DNA from: Methylophilus aquaticus
GTDB taxonomy: Bacteria > Pseudomonadota > Gammaproteobacteria > Burkholderiales > Methylophilaceae
DNA length: 64,000 nt
Reading direction: 5' to 3'
NCBI RefSeq assembly: GCF_030769565.1
Contig: NZ_JAVCAP010000002.1
Span: 62,001-126,000, forward strand
Position 1 is the first letter of the stretch, and the number at the start of each line of letters is the position of its first letter. Positions 17,250-26,356 of this stretch are shown piece after piece. The position numbers and the translations under genes are program-made. The notes beneath the pieces were generated by a model that saw only the letters and a list, made by a program, of their open reading frames with translations, had not been told where the DNA came from and did no database searches.

Positions 17250-18467
17250 GTGAGTTTAATTAATCAGGTGCTACAGGATGTTGAAAAGCGCCAGGCGGGC
17301 GATGCGCACGCAAGCTGGGCGGGACAGGTGCGTCCTGTGTTGCAGGTGTCGGCAGCCGATACGGGACGAAACTGGTTGAAGTACTCGCTCTGGCTATTAT
17401 TGCTGGTAGGCATGGGCTATTTAATCGTGCATACCCGTACTGACTGGTTGCAGTGGCTTATCCGCTGGAATGCTCCTGAGCAACGCTCGTCGCCAATCGC
17501 TGCGTTGCCTGGCGTCAATATGAAGGGTGCATCTCCCCAGGCAGCGCCTGCAGGCGCTGTCAATCCGCCCGCGCAGTCCGTCCATCTGTGGGACGGTTTG
17601 GCCAGAAGCTTATCCGGCAACTGGCAAAGCGAGTCGCAGCCGTTAGCGAAGACGTTGCCTAAGGTTGCCACCGCTACGGCAGATGCGTTGCTCTCGCCTA
17701 AAAAAATATCCCAGAACACACAAGATGTTTCATCCGCAGGGGATGCTGCCGAAGTGCCAGCGGCTAGCGAACCAGTGCTTAAAGGCGTCAAACCCGAGGC
17801 CATCACCATGGTTGCGTCCAAAGTGACCGGCCAAACTGGCGGTCAAGTGGATAAAGGTTCAGTGAATAAACAAGTCAAGCCCGATCAGGAAGTGAATGTA
17901 CTGATTCAGCAGGCGGTAGATCAAGAGCAGAAAGGGCGCAGCAGTGAAGCGCTGGCTTTGTTGCGGCAGGCCGTGGCGGCCTATCCGCAGTCTGAAGATG
18001 CGCGGCAGCTACTTGCCAGCTATTTGTTTGAAGCAAAACAGGATGCCGAGGCCGTTGCTTTATTGCGCGTCGGCCTCAAAAGCTATCCGGAGCAACGTAG
18101 CTTGCGAAAATCCCTGGCCAAATGGCAGTTGTCACATGGTCAGCCTGAGGCTGTGCTTGAAACCCTCAAGCCCATGCTGCAAGAGGCTGCCCCAGATGCA
18201 GAATTGAACTGGATGCTGGCGATGGCAAACCAGCAAAGCGGCCAGCATGGGCAGGCATTGCCCTATTTTGAGCGTGCAATTACTTTGCAACCTGGCCACG
18301 CACAATGGTATGTGGCCTATGCGCTCTCATTACGCGCCGCAGGCCAGGCAAATCAGGCCTTGCAGCAACTGCAAATGGCGCAGAACTTGCCGCTCAGTGA
18401 GCGCATGTCAGAGTTTGTGACTCAACAGATCAGGCAGCTCAGTGGCGGTCGTGCTGAAATGCAATAA
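17250..18467 (+). CDS. mshN: MSHA biogenesis TPR protein MshN
   Basis: This 405-residue protein is read from a GTG at 17250, which has GCGGAG seven bases upstream and gives the family start SLINQVLQDVEKRQ. A frame from 17100 is open but contains nothing MshN-like. One transmembrane helix lies at about residues 43-63, followed by a Pro/Ala/Lys-rich periplasmic linker and at least four TPR-like repeats at about 215-395 (for example KGRSSEALALLRQAVAAYP, GQHGQALPYFERAITLQP). MshN likely scaffolds the assembly complex. It ends the msh locus. Confidence 0.85.
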   Translation: MSLINQVLQDVEKRQAGDAHASWAGQVRPVLQVSAADTGRNWLKYSLWLLLLVGMGYLIVHTRTDWLQWLIRWNAPEQRSSPIAALPGVNMKGASPQAAPAGAVNPPAQSVHLWDGLARSLSGNWQSESQPLAKTLPKVATATADALLSPKKISQNTQDVSSAGDAAEVPAASEPVLKGVKPEAITMVASKVTGQTGGQVDKGSVNKQVKPDQEVNVLIQQAVDQEQKGRSSEALALLRQAVAAYPQSEDARQLLASYLFEAKQDAEAVALLRVGLKSYPEQRSLRKSLAKWQLSHGQPEAVLETLKPMLQEAAPDAELNWMLAMANQQSGQHGQALPYFERAITLQPGHAQWYVAYALSLRAAGQANQALQQLQMAQNLPLSERMSEFVTQQIRQLSGGRAEMQ

Positions 18468-18490
18468 CGCGCTCAATTAACCTTGATTGC

Positions 18491-19216
18491 TTAATCAATC
18501 GCCTCTTTTAATGTACGCGCCAGTACCAGCGCGGTCACCTGTCGTGCGCCTGCACGTTTAATGGTTTTCGCCAAGGCATGCATGCTGGCGCCGGTGGTCA
18601 TCACATCATCCACAATCAATACATGTTTGCCCTGCCAGTTTTTTTCCGTCGCAAACGCGCTGCGCAAACTAAGGATACGGGTCTTCAGGTCCAGCCTGGC
18701 TTGGGTGGGGGTGTCTGTCAGTCTGCTGCAGCCATCAGTGATCAGCGGGATCTTCCATTCTGACTGAATGACTTTGGCGATTTCCAGTGCGTGATTAAAT
18801 CCACGTTGCTGTAGTCGATGCGCATGCATGGGCATCGCAATCATGCTGTCCGGCAAGACTGCTGGAGGCTCTGTTGCCTGCAGCAATAATCCGGATAACA
18901 GCGCCCCAGCTGCCAGATCTTGCTGGTATTTAAACTGATGCAACAATCGATTGAGCGGAAACGCATAACGCAAGCTGGCAAGTGTATGGTCAAAAGCCGG
19001 GGCATGTTGCAGGCATATGCCGCAGTAGGCATTGTTGCCTGTGGGGAGCGCGCATTGCGGACAACGTGCGGATCGATACCAGGGCAGGTCAGCGTGGCAG
19101 GCATGGCACAGTGATATTGATATATGTGCTGTCTGCGTGTGTGTGGACGACCGGCCGCCACATAGCATACAGGGCAGCGCCGCCTGCCAAACCCGCTTCA
19201 AACTACTAAAGTGCAT
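18491..19216 (-). CDS. comF: ComF family protein (competence-associated phosphoribosyltransferase)
   Basis: This protein has an N-terminal zinc ribbon with four CxxC pairs (CMLC, CHAC, CPQC, CGIC) and a C-terminal phosphoribosyltransferase fold with the PRPP loop VLIVDDVMTTGAS. ComF proteins act in DNA uptake in naturally competent bacteria, perhaps with ComFA/PriA-like helicases. The start at 19216 (MHFSSLKRVWQ, 241 residues) places the first CxxC near residue 17 as is usual; an in-frame start at 19255 is also possible and neither has a clear ribosome binding site. It is convergent with mshN, 23 bp apart. Confidence 0.88.
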   Translation of the reverse strand: MHFSSLKRVWQAALPCMLCGGRSSTHTQTAHISISLCHACHADLPWYRSARCPQCALPTGNNAYCGICLQHAPAFDHTLASLRYAFPLNRLLHQFKYQQDLAAGALLSGLLLQATEPPAVLPDSMIAMPMHAHRLQQRGFNHALEIAKVIQSEWKIPLITDGCSRLTDTPTQARLDLKTRILSLRSAFATEKNWQGKHVLIVDDVMTTGASMHALAKTIKRAGARQVTALVLARTLKEAID

Positions 19217-19250
19217 GCATTGATTAAGAAATAAGCAGTTGTAAAATTTA

Positions 19251-19279
19251 TTCACGATAGTTTTTAAACAACTTATAAT
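19251..19279 (+). promoter_or_regulatory. sigma-70 type promoter of the biotin operon
   Basis: TATAAT at 19274-19279 lies 17 bases after TTCACG at 19251-19256, about 43 bp before the bioB ATG. A start of transcription near 19286 would give a leader of some 36 nt. No BirA operator-like palindrome was recognised. Confidence 0.55.
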
Positions 19280-19321
19280 GCCATCCGTCGATTACGCAAT
19301 TTTCACTTGATAGAAACCATT

Positions 19322-20353
19322 ATGGAACAACACAATTCTACACAGGCCTCCGGCAACGAAATCCACACTTCGGTGATTAATGTTGATGGCTTGAAGGCGT
19401 CTGCAAGCTGCCACGCGACGGTTGAGCGCTGGCAGGTAGAGGACATCATGGCACTGTTTGCCTTACCTTTCAATGATTTGATGCACCGTGCGCAAAGCGT
19501 ACATCGCGAGTACTTTGATCCGAATGCCGTACAGGTCAGCACCCTGCTCTCAATTAAAACCGGTGGATGTTCGGAAGACTGTGGCTACTGCCCGCAAGCG
19601 GCGCGTTATCATACCGAGGTTGAAAACGAGCCCTTGATGCAGTTGGATGAGGTTTTGGCCGCCGCCAAAGCTGCCAAGGAAAGTGGTGCCAGCCGTTTTT
19701 GCATGGGTGCGGCCTGGCGTGGACCTAAACAAAGAGATCTGGAGCCGGTGCTGAAAATGATTTCGGAAGTGAAAGCCATGGGGCTTGAAACCTGTGCCAC
19801 TCTGGGGATGCTCAAGGATGGTCAGGCCGAACAACTGAAAGAAGCTGGTCTGGATTATTACAACCACAATCTGGATACCGCCCCGGAATTTTATGGCGAT
19901 GTGATTTCTACCCGTACCTATCAGGACAGGCTGGATACACTGGATCGCGTGCGCAGTGTCGATATCAATGTCTGTTGCGGCGGCATTATCGGCATGGGCG
20001 AAAGCCGTGCCCAGCGCGCCGGATTGCTGGCGCAACTGGCCAATATGGAACAGCCGCCCGAGAGCGTTCCCATCAACCTGCTAACGCAAGTCGAGGGTAC
20101 GCCGCTGCATGGCACTGAAGCACTGGATCCGCTGGAGTTTGTGCGTACCATCGCAGCGGCGCGCATTACCATGCCGCAGAGTTTTGTCCGCTTGTCAGCT
20201 GGCCGTCAAAGCATGGGTGACGCGATACAGGCCTTGTGTTTTCTGGCAGGTGCCAACAGTATCTTCTACGGTGAAAAGTTGCTGACCACCGGCAACCCGG
20301 AAGCCGAGGCGGATAATGCCTTGTTTGCCAAGCTGGGATTAAAAAAGATCTAG
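19322..20353 (+). CDS. bioB: biotin synthase BioB
   Basis: This radical SAM enzyme (343 residues) inserts sulfur into dethiobiotin to make biotin. The radical cluster ligands Cys83, Cys87 and Cys90 (CSEDCGYC) are intact and the downstream segments [24 protein letters not shown] and GIIGMGES are diagnostic. The N-terminus has about 30 residues more than is usual before the conserved [10 protein letters not shown], and the TTG at 19307 is a possible upstream start. It begins the operon bioB-F-H-C-D and lies 11 bp before bioF. bioA is not in the window. Confidence 0.96.
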   Translation: MEQHNSTQASGNEIHTSVINVDGLKASASCHATVERWQVEDIMALFALPFNDLMHRAQSVHREYFDPNAVQVSTLLSIKTGGCSEDCGYCPQAARYHTEVENEPLMQLDEVLAAAKAAKESGASRFCMGAAWRGPKQRDLEPVLKMISEVKAMGLETCATLGMLKDGQAEQLKEAGLDYYNHNLDTAPEFYGDVISTRTYQDRLDTLDRVRSVDINVCCGGIIGMGESRAQRAGLLAQLANMEQPPESVPINLLTQVEGTPLHGTEALDPLEFVRTIAAARITMPQSFVRLSAGRQSMGDAIQALCFLAGANSIFYGEKLLTTGNPEAEADNALFAKLGLKKI

Positions 20354-20364
20354 GACAAGCCATC

Positions 20365-21540
20365 ATGCTGGATTATTTACAGGCCGATCTCGACAAGCGC
20401 CAAACGCAGGGGCTGATGCGCCAGCGCCGCTTGCTGGATTCACCACAAGCTGAACATATCACTGCCAATGGCCAGCCATTTTTGTCTTTTTGCAGCAATG
20501 ACTACCTGGGGCTGGCCAATGACCCTGCGCTGGTGCGTGCTTTGCAGCATGCGGCTGCTGAGGCAGGTGTGGGCAGCGGTGCCTCTAATCTGATTACCGG
20601 TCACCACCGTTACCATGACCAGTTGGAGCAGGCGCTGGCGGCCTTTGTAGGCAAGCCGGCGGCCCTGCTGTTTTCAACCGGGTATATGGCGAATATTGGC
20701 GTCATCAGTGCCTTGATGGGCCGTGACGATGCGGTGTTTTCGGATAAGCTTAATCATGCCTGTTTGAATGATGGGGCGTTTTTATCGCGCGCCAGCCATC
20801 ATCGCTTTCCACATAACGATGTAGTCGCACTGGAAAAATTGTTACAAGCCAGTACCGCACGCCATAAACTGATTGCGGCGGATGCCGTGTTCAGCATGGA
20901 TGGCGACATCGCGCCGCTGGCTGCCTATCTGGCCTTGTGCGAGCGTTATGATGCCTACCTGTATGTGGATGATGCCCATGGTTTTGGCGTGTTGGGGCCA
21001 CAGGGACGTGGTTCCTTGCAACATCTGGACTTGCAGTCACCGCGCCTGATCATGATGGGCACGCTGGGTAAAGCGGCGGGTGTGGCCGGGGCCTTTGTTG
21101 CCGGTGAAAGAATCGTGATTGATTACCTGATTCAATCGGCCAACAGTTATATCTATACCACACCAGCGCCACCGCCGCTGTCAGCAGCCTTGCTTGCTTC
21201 ACTGCATGAAATTGAGTATGGCGATGCGCGTAGAGCGCAATTGTTTGCCATGATTGCTTTGCTCAAGGCTGAGCTGAAACTGACACGCTGGCAGTTATGG
21301 CCGTCTGAAACAGCCATCCAACCCCTGATAGTCGGTGATAACCATGAAGCGCTGGCGCTGAGTCAGTATCTGCAGGCGCAGGGCATTCTGGTGCCTGCCA
21401 TTCGCCCACCGACGGTGCCTGTGGGCACTTCACGGTTACGTATTTCACTTTCTGCTGCGCATAGCATGGATGATGTGCGTAAACTGGTTAGTGTGTTGCA
21501 TGCGGCAGAAGCCGCAGTGCCAGCCGGGATAGCGCAATGA
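20365..21540 (+). CDS. bioF: 8-amino-7-oxononanoate synthase BioF
   Basis: This 391-residue PLP enzyme of the alpha-oxoamine synthase family condenses pimeloyl-ACP with alanine in biotin synthesis. It shows SNDYLGLANDP near the N-terminus, GSGASNLITGHH, DDAHGFGVLG and the PLP-lysine segment GTLGKAAGVAG, with the catalytic Lys near residue 237. It overlaps bioH by four bases (ATGA), so the two are translationally coupled. Confidence 0.96.
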   Translation: MLDYLQADLDKRQTQGLMRQRRLLDSPQAEHITANGQPFLSFCSNDYLGLANDPALVRALQHAAAEAGVGSGASNLITGHHRYHDQLEQALAAFVGKPAALLFSTGYMANIGVISALMGRDDAVFSDKLNHACLNDGAFLSRASHHRFPHNDVVALEKLLQASTARHKLIAADAVFSMDGDIAPLAAYLALCERYDAYLYVDDAHGFGVLGPQGRGSLQHLDLQSPRLIMMGTLGKAAGVAGAFVAGERIVIDYLIQSANSYIYTTPAPPPLSAALLASLHEIEYGDARRAQLFAMIALLKAELKLTRWQLWPSETAIQPLIVGDNHEALALSQYLQAQGILVPAIRPPTVPVGTSRLRISLSAAHSMDDVRKLVSVLHAAEAAVPAGIAQ

Positions 21541-22328
21541 ATTGCTATGTAGAAATCATGGGTCAGGGTCAGCCGTTGGTATTGCTGCATGGTTGGGGCA
21601 TGAACAGCGCTGTCTGGCAATGTGTTACCAAACGCTTGGCTGCAAATTATCGATTGTATCTGGTGGATTTGCCTGGCATGGGTCAAAGCAAACCAGTTTA
21701 CCCTTATCACTTGCATAGCTTGGCGGATGCCGTTGCTGAAGTCATTCCTGGTGTCTCTACCATTATGGGCTGGTCAATGGGGGGGCTGGTGGCACAGCAG
21801 ATTGCCCTTAACCAGCCAGACCGCGTTGAAAAGCTGATTCTGGTTGGCACCAATCCTTGTTTTGTGACAAAACCTGGTTGGGCACATGGCATTCCAGCCA
21901 AGTATTTTGAGCAGTTTAATGAGCGGTTTGCCCAAGATTTTAACGCGACACTGCTTAACTTTCTAACGCTACAGTGCATGCATGCCAAAGATACCCGTAG
22001 TACAGTGCGGCAACTACGTGCTGCATTTGCCGCTAAACACACACCCTCTCAGGATGCGCTGAATCAGGCACTACAGATCTTATTGCAAACGGATTTGCGC
22101 GAAGAAGTTGCTCGCGTGCTTCAGCCGACGCTGATTGTACATGGTGACCGAGACACTTTGGCCCCTCTGGGGGCTGCACACTGGTTGGTCATGCATTTGC
22201 ATCGAGCGCGTTTACGCGTCATGGCGGGTGCCGCCCATGCACCTTTTCTCTCGCATGCAGATGCGTTTTGTGACAGCGTAGAAGAGTTTATGGCTGAAAA
22301 TGCCCCGCTACGCACGGGTGACCGTTAA
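21537..22328 (+). CDS. bioH: pimeloyl-ACP methyl ester carboxylesterase BioH
   Basis: This 263-residue alpha/beta hydrolase removes the methyl group from pimeloyl-ACP methyl ester, ending the pimelate branch that BioC opens. Visible motifs are the oxyanion-hole segment LLHGWGMNSAVW, the nucleophile elbow GWSMGG, the acid loop VHGDRDTLAPL and the His in GAAHAPFLSH. It overlaps bioF by 4 bases and bioC by 1 base. Presence of bioH next to bioC shows the E. coli type BioC-BioH route. Confidence 0.92.
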   Translation: MNCYVEIMGQGQPLVLLHGWGMNSAVWQCVTKRLAANYRLYLVDLPGMGQSKPVYPYHLHSLADAVAEVIPGVSTIMGWSMGGLVAQQIALNQPDRVEKLILVGTNPCFVTKPGWAHGIPAKYFEQFNERFAQDFNATLLNFLTLQCMHAKDTRSTVRQLRAAFAAKHTPSQDALNQALQILLQTDLREEVARVLQPTLIVHGDRDTLAPLGAAHWLVMHLHRARLRVMAGAAHAPFLSHADAFCDSVEEFMAENAPLRTGDR

Positions 22329-23203
22329 TGCACGATGCATACTGGATAGACAAGGCACGTGTGCGGCAATCATTTCACCGTGCATCCAAATCGTATGATG
22401 CAGCTGCCATTTTGCAGCGTCAGGTGCGAGAGGAAATGCTGGCACGTTTGGAAGTGGTCAAGTTACAACCTGATCGCATACTGGATGCCGGATGTGGCAC
22501 AGGCCATGGCTTGCAGGCTTTATTGCAAAAATTTAAAGGGGCGCATGGCGTCGCGCTGGATATTGCTGAAGGCATGCTGGAGCGGGCTCAAACCTTGTTC
22601 CCACGTTATCGCTTCTGGCAAACGCGTCCACAATTTCTGTGTGGAGATATTGAAGCATTGCCACTGGCGACTGCCAGTGTTGATATGGTGTGGTCTAACC
22701 TAGCGGTGCAGTGGTGCAATGATCTGGATGCCGCCTTGCAAGAGTTTCGCCGTGTATTGCGCCCTAACGGATTATTGATGTTTGCTACTTTTGGACCAGA
22801 TACGCTCAGGGAATTGCGTGCTGCGGGTGGTCAACAACACACCCATGTCAGTCGTTTTATTGATATGCATGATATCGGTGATGCACTGACCCGCGCAGGA
22901 TTTACTGCGCCTGTGCTTGATGTCATGCATTACACGCTGACTTACGACTCGGTGGAGTCAGTGATGCGCGACCTAAAGACCATCGGTGCGCACAATGCGA
23001 CTGCCGGGCGTGCACGCGGTCTGCTCGGCAAGGGTTTTTTACAACAATTACGAGAGGGCTATGAAGTCTTTCGCCAGCAAGGCAAACTGCCAGCCACTTA
23101 TGAGGTTGTATTTGTGCATGCTTGGGTGGGCAATCAGCCTTACGCTGCCCCTGGCAGCAGTTCAGTACAATTTGTACCACGAAAGTCAGCTTCTACGGTG
23201 TAA
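22328..23203 (+). CDS. bioC: malonyl-ACP O-methyltransferase BioC
   Basis: This 291-residue class I SAM methyltransferase has the motif I ILDAGCGTGHGL near residues 51-62, motif II ALDIAEGML, and the later DMVWSNLAVQWCNDL that is characteristic of BioC. The N-terminal RQSFHRASKSYDAAAILQ is also diagnostic. BioC methylates the free carboxyl of malonyl-ACP so that it can enter fatty acid elongation. It starts on the last base of the bioH stop codon. Confidence 0.95.
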   Translation: MHDAYWIDKARVRQSFHRASKSYDAAAILQRQVREEMLARLEVVKLQPDRILDAGCGTGHGLQALLQKFKGAHGVALDIAEGMLERAQTLFPRYRFWQTRPQFLCGDIEALPLATASVDMVWSNLAVQWCNDLDAALQEFRRVLRPNGLLMFATFGPDTLRELRAAGGQQHTHVSRFIDMHDIGDALTRAGFTAPVLDVMHYTLTYDSVESVMRDLKTIGAHNATAGRARGLLGKGFLQQLREGYEVFRQQGKLPATYEVVFVHAWVGNQPYAAPGSSSVQFVPRKSASTV

Positions 23204-23209
23204 GAAGAG

Positions 23210-23857
23210 ATGACCGATTTGCCACGTCACTTTTTTGTTACAGGCACGGATACCGGTGTTGGTAAAACCACGGTGACGGTACATTTAATGCAGAGGCTGG
23301 TTGCACAAGGCTTGTCTGTGATTGGGATGAAACCAGTGGCTTCCGGCTGCGAATGGATAGACGGTGTTTGGCAAAATGAAGATGTGAGGCATTTAACTGC
23401 AGCCGCCAATGTTGCCGCTCCACCAGAGATCATCAACCCTTATTGCTTTGCACCGCATATTGCACCGCATATTGCAGCTGCGCAAGCAGGGGTCGAAATT
23501 GAGTTTAAAGTGATTCAAAATGCCTACGTGCAGTTGAAAACATTGGCGGACGTGGTGATTGTAGAAGGTGCGGGTGGGCTGCTGGTTCCGCTGAGCCCCG
23601 CGCAACACACAATGGTTGATTTAATCCAGAGCTTGCGCATGCCTGCCCTGATGGTGGTAGGCATGCGCCTCGGCTGTATTAACCATGCACTGCTCACGGC
23701 TCACATGCTCAAGCAACGAGGAATTCCTTTATGCGGCTGGGTGGCTAATTACATCGATCCGCAGATGTCTATGCCACAAGAAAACTTGCAGACACTGATC
23801 ACTTATTTGCAACAACCGCCCTTGTTGGAAGTGCCTTTTCAAGAATCGCTTGCCTAA
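23210..23857 (+). CDS. bioD: dethiobiotin synthetase BioD
   Basis: This 215-residue ATP-dependent carboxylase has the P-loop GTDTGVGKTT near residues 11-20, the substrate loop KPVASGCE and the late VEGAGGLLVPL segment. It forms the ureido ring of dethiobiotin from 7,8-diaminopelargonic acid. It lies 6 bp after bioC, and its stop codon abuts the ATG of the rhomboid gene (TAAATG). A short duplication (APHIAPHIAAA) is seen near residue 85. Confidence 0.95.
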   Translation: MTDLPRHFFVTGTDTGVGKTTVTVHLMQRLVAQGLSVIGMKPVASGCEWIDGVWQNEDVRHLTAAANVAAPPEIINPYCFAPHIAPHIAAAQAGVEIEFKVIQNAYVQLKTLADVVIVEGAGGLLVPLSPAQHTMVDLIQSLRMPALMVVGMRLGCINHALLTAHMLKQRGIPLCGWVANYIDPQMSMPQENLQTLITYLQQPPLLEVPFQESLA

Positions 23858-24919
23858 ATGGAACAGTCATTATTCACCCGGATAGCATTACATGCATCAG
23901 TGCCGTTGGTCACCCGCATCTTGATTTTCCTGAATATGCTGGTGTTTGTGCTTATGTTACTGGGCGGGGCAGGTTTTTGGCATTCTCCCAATACAGTACA
24001 ACTTGTTTGGGGTGCGAATTTTGCGCCAGCCACCGCAGACGGTCAGTGGTGGCGTTTGGGCTCAGCTATGTTTTTGCATTTTGGGGCATTGCATCTGGGC
24101 ATGAACATGCTGGCCTTGTGGGATGGTGGAAAACTGGTTGAACGTATGTTTGGCGCCTACCGTTTTCTCGTTATTTATTTGATCAGTGGGGTGGTTGGCA
24201 ACTTGCTCTCGCTGGTGATACAAGGAAATGATGCGGTTTCAGGCGGCGCTTCTGGGGCTGTTTTTGGTATTTATGGTGCGCTGATGGTGTATGTCTGGTT
24301 TGCCAGGCACCAGATGCAACAAGTTGAGTTTCGCTGGTTATTTTTGGGAGCACTAGCGTTCTCGGCACTGACAATTGCCATGGGGTATATCGTCCCCGGG
24401 ATTGATAACTCTGCGCATATTGGAGGCTTTGCTACCGGTATTGTCGTGGCCGTAATGCTTCTTCCTGCGACGGTTACGTCGCATCAAGCGTTACGCCATG
24501 AATTGCACTGGGTGCAATGGATAGCAGGCGCGGCATGGGTGATCGCAACTTTTTGGATGCTGGCCCATTTACCAACCCCTAAATATCGATGGCAACAGGA
24601 GCTTGCCATTCAAAAACAAGTACAAAAACTCAGTTTGGTTGATCAGCAGGCCCAGCGTAAGTGGCAAAGAATAGTGCTCGAAGGCCAGGAAGGGAATGTG
24701 AGCTTTGATGACATGGCTTCGCAAATTGACGCACAGGTGGCAACCCCTTATGAAGAAAGTTTTGAAAAGCTGTCCTCTTTGTCTGATGACCCGAAACTAC
24801 CTTCTGCCGCTTTGCTGGAACAAGCCAAAGCCTATGCCCTAAAACGTAGTGAGGCAAGCAAGGCTGCCGCAGAACGGTTGCGCAATATTCCTTTTATGCC
24901 TGAAAAGCCAGGCTCATGA
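23858..24919 (+). CDS. rhomboid family intramembrane serine protease
   Basis: This 353-residue polytopic membrane protein has the rhomboid core: the WWRL segment, FLHFGALHLGMNMLAL, the catalytic Ser in SGGASGAVFG (near residue 132) and the catalytic His in NSAHIGGF (near 187). Beyond the six-helix core it has one more helix (about residues 215-232) and a roughly 110-residue soluble tail. It begins with no gap after bioD, so it is probably translated by re-initiation in the biotin operon, though no biotin role is known for it. Substrates are unknown. Confidence 0.9.
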   Translation: MEQSLFTRIALHASVPLVTRILIFLNMLVFVLMLLGGAGFWHSPNTVQLVWGANFAPATADGQWWRLGSAMFLHFGALHLGMNMLALWDGGKLVERMFGAYRFLVIYLISGVVGNLLSLVIQGNDAVSGGASGAVFGIYGALMVYVWFARHQMQQVEFRWLFLGALAFSALTIAMGYIVPGIDNSAHIGGFATGIVVAVMLLPATVTSHQALRHELHWVQWIAGAAWVIATFWMLAHLPTPKYRWQQELAIQKQVQKLSLVDQQAQRKWQRIVLEGQEGNVSFDDMASQIDAQVATPYEESFEKLSSLSDDPKLPSAALLEQAKAYALKRSEASKAAAERLRNIPFMPEKPGS

Positions 24920-25002
24920 TGTGGGGTAATGTGCGATTGTGGATGCGTTGATTTTATACGTGATGGTATTTTACAGCGCTTGGGTGTGAGATCGCTCATG
25001 TA

Positions 25003-26148
25003 TTAAGTGTTAGATAGTTTCTTTCTCTGGGCTAGGCGTATCAATATATTTGCTTCTGCACTGCCATCATTTTCCTGCATCAACGTCATGGCTTTGGCGT
25101 GTCCGTTTTGTCCCCATTGTGATCTGGTTTTTGCACTACTCATACGCATTTCTGCAAATAGCGCGTTGAAATCAGCTTGTTGATACGGAGCGCTACATAC
25201 AATGCCCGCGTTGGCTTCTTGGACGTAATGCGCATATCCACAGGTCTCTGTGACCAACATGGGCGTATCGCTGGCCATTCCTTCCAGAATCACCAGCCCA
25301 GTGTTTTCGCGCCTTGCTGGATGAATGCAAACATCCGCACCTTGCATCAACTGTGGAATATCTGGACGTCCTTTAGAGATTACCACATGCTCTGTTACCC
25401 CTAGTTGTTTGGACAGCCGTTCAAAGTCGCGCGGATTATCTTGTCCGACCGCAATCAGGCGTGTGTTGCGTCGTTGCTCATAAGGAAGGGCTGCAAGCGC
25501 TATGATGGCACGGTCCAAGCCTTTCATATGAAACCCTGAACCTGTGAGCAGAAATACGAAATCTTCCGCGTCGAAATGAAATGACTGGCGCAGATGTGCT
25601 CGCATCTCGGTCTTGTCATGCAGTTGCAAGCGCTCTGAAGAAAGGAATGGTGGAATATAGTGGAAGCGCCCATCTTGGGTTGCATACCAGTGCTGGAAGT
25701 GCGGTTTTTCAGTCAATGATACAGCCAGAATTTCAGTCGCAGAGTTGGCATCGAAAACAGCTTTCTCACATGCAGTAAACCAGCGGTAGCGCGGCAGAAG
25801 GCGATACCAGAAGCTGCGCTGTGTATGTGCTCTTTCAATAAAACATGGATCGGCCGCAAAGTGAGCATCCAATCCTTGCATGCGGTTGTAGCCAAAAATG
25901 TAATCGAAATTGTTTTGGGTGATATGCTCAAAAGCAGCATGAATGAATTTTTGATAGCGCTGATAGTTGAGCCATCCTGTTTGCGGCATGACATGTACCG
26001 CTATGTCAACAGGAGAGTCACCTTGCCAGCGCATGGTAAATATCTCTACTTGGTGCCCCTGTTTTACCAAATGTTGCGCCGTACGCAACATATCACGCTG
26101 CATGCCGCCGAAAGGAAAGTATTTAAAAATAAGGAATGCGAATTTCAA
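25003..26148 (-). CDS. waaG: LPS core glycosyltransferase, WaaG-like (GT4 family)
   Basis: This 381-residue GT4 glycosyltransferase starts LKFAFLIFKYFPFGGMQRDM, which matches the WaaG/RfaG signature for the enzyme that adds the first hexose to heptose II in the LPS core. It has the donor-site segments GSGFHMKGLDRAI and AVGQDN, and the ENTGLVILEGMA nucleotide-sugar motif near the C-terminus. The TTG at 26148, with AAGG upstream, is preferred; an ATG at 26211 would add 21 unusual residues. It is divergent from waaC with an IS element between them. Confidence 0.85.
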   Translation of the reverse strand: MKFAFLIFKYFPFGGMQRDMLRTAQHLVKQGHQVEIFTMRWQGDSPVDIAVHVMPQTGWLNYQRYQKFIHAAFEHITQNNFDYIFGYNRMQGLDAHFAADPCFIERAHTQRSFWYRLLPRYRWFTACEKAVFDANSATEILAVSLTEKPHFQHWYATQDGRFHYIPPFLSSERLQLHDKTEMRAHLRQSFHFDAEDFVFLLTGSGFHMKGLDRAIIALAALPYEQRRNTRLIAVGQDNPRDFERLSKQLGVTEHVVISKGRPDIPQLMQGADVCIHPARRENTGLVILEGMASDTPMLVTETCGYAHYVQEANAGIVCSAPYQQADFNALFAEMRMSSAKTRSQWGQNGHAKAMTLMQENDGSAEANILIRLAQRKKLSNT

Positions 26149-26356
26149 AGCTGGCACCTTGCGTCTACTTGATAAATGGATCTTGAATGAAAGCTTAAAA
26201 TAAATGCGCATTGTAGTCTGTTTGCATCTAAGTTGCGAAGAGGCTTTGTCGTCAGATGGTTTGGGCTGTCTCCACAGTTGTTGAGCACTTTGTAGGGAGG
26301 TGATGACCTGCCCCCAAAAACCATACCATTTTTAAGTTAGCAAAGTCCGTTAAAAA

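Noticed and set aside
19550-20035. A 161-codon open frame antisense to bioB, and a similar 268-codon frame antisense to aroC at 35428-36234
   Set aside because: Both mirror strongly conserved enzymes on the other strand and show no protein-like motifs.
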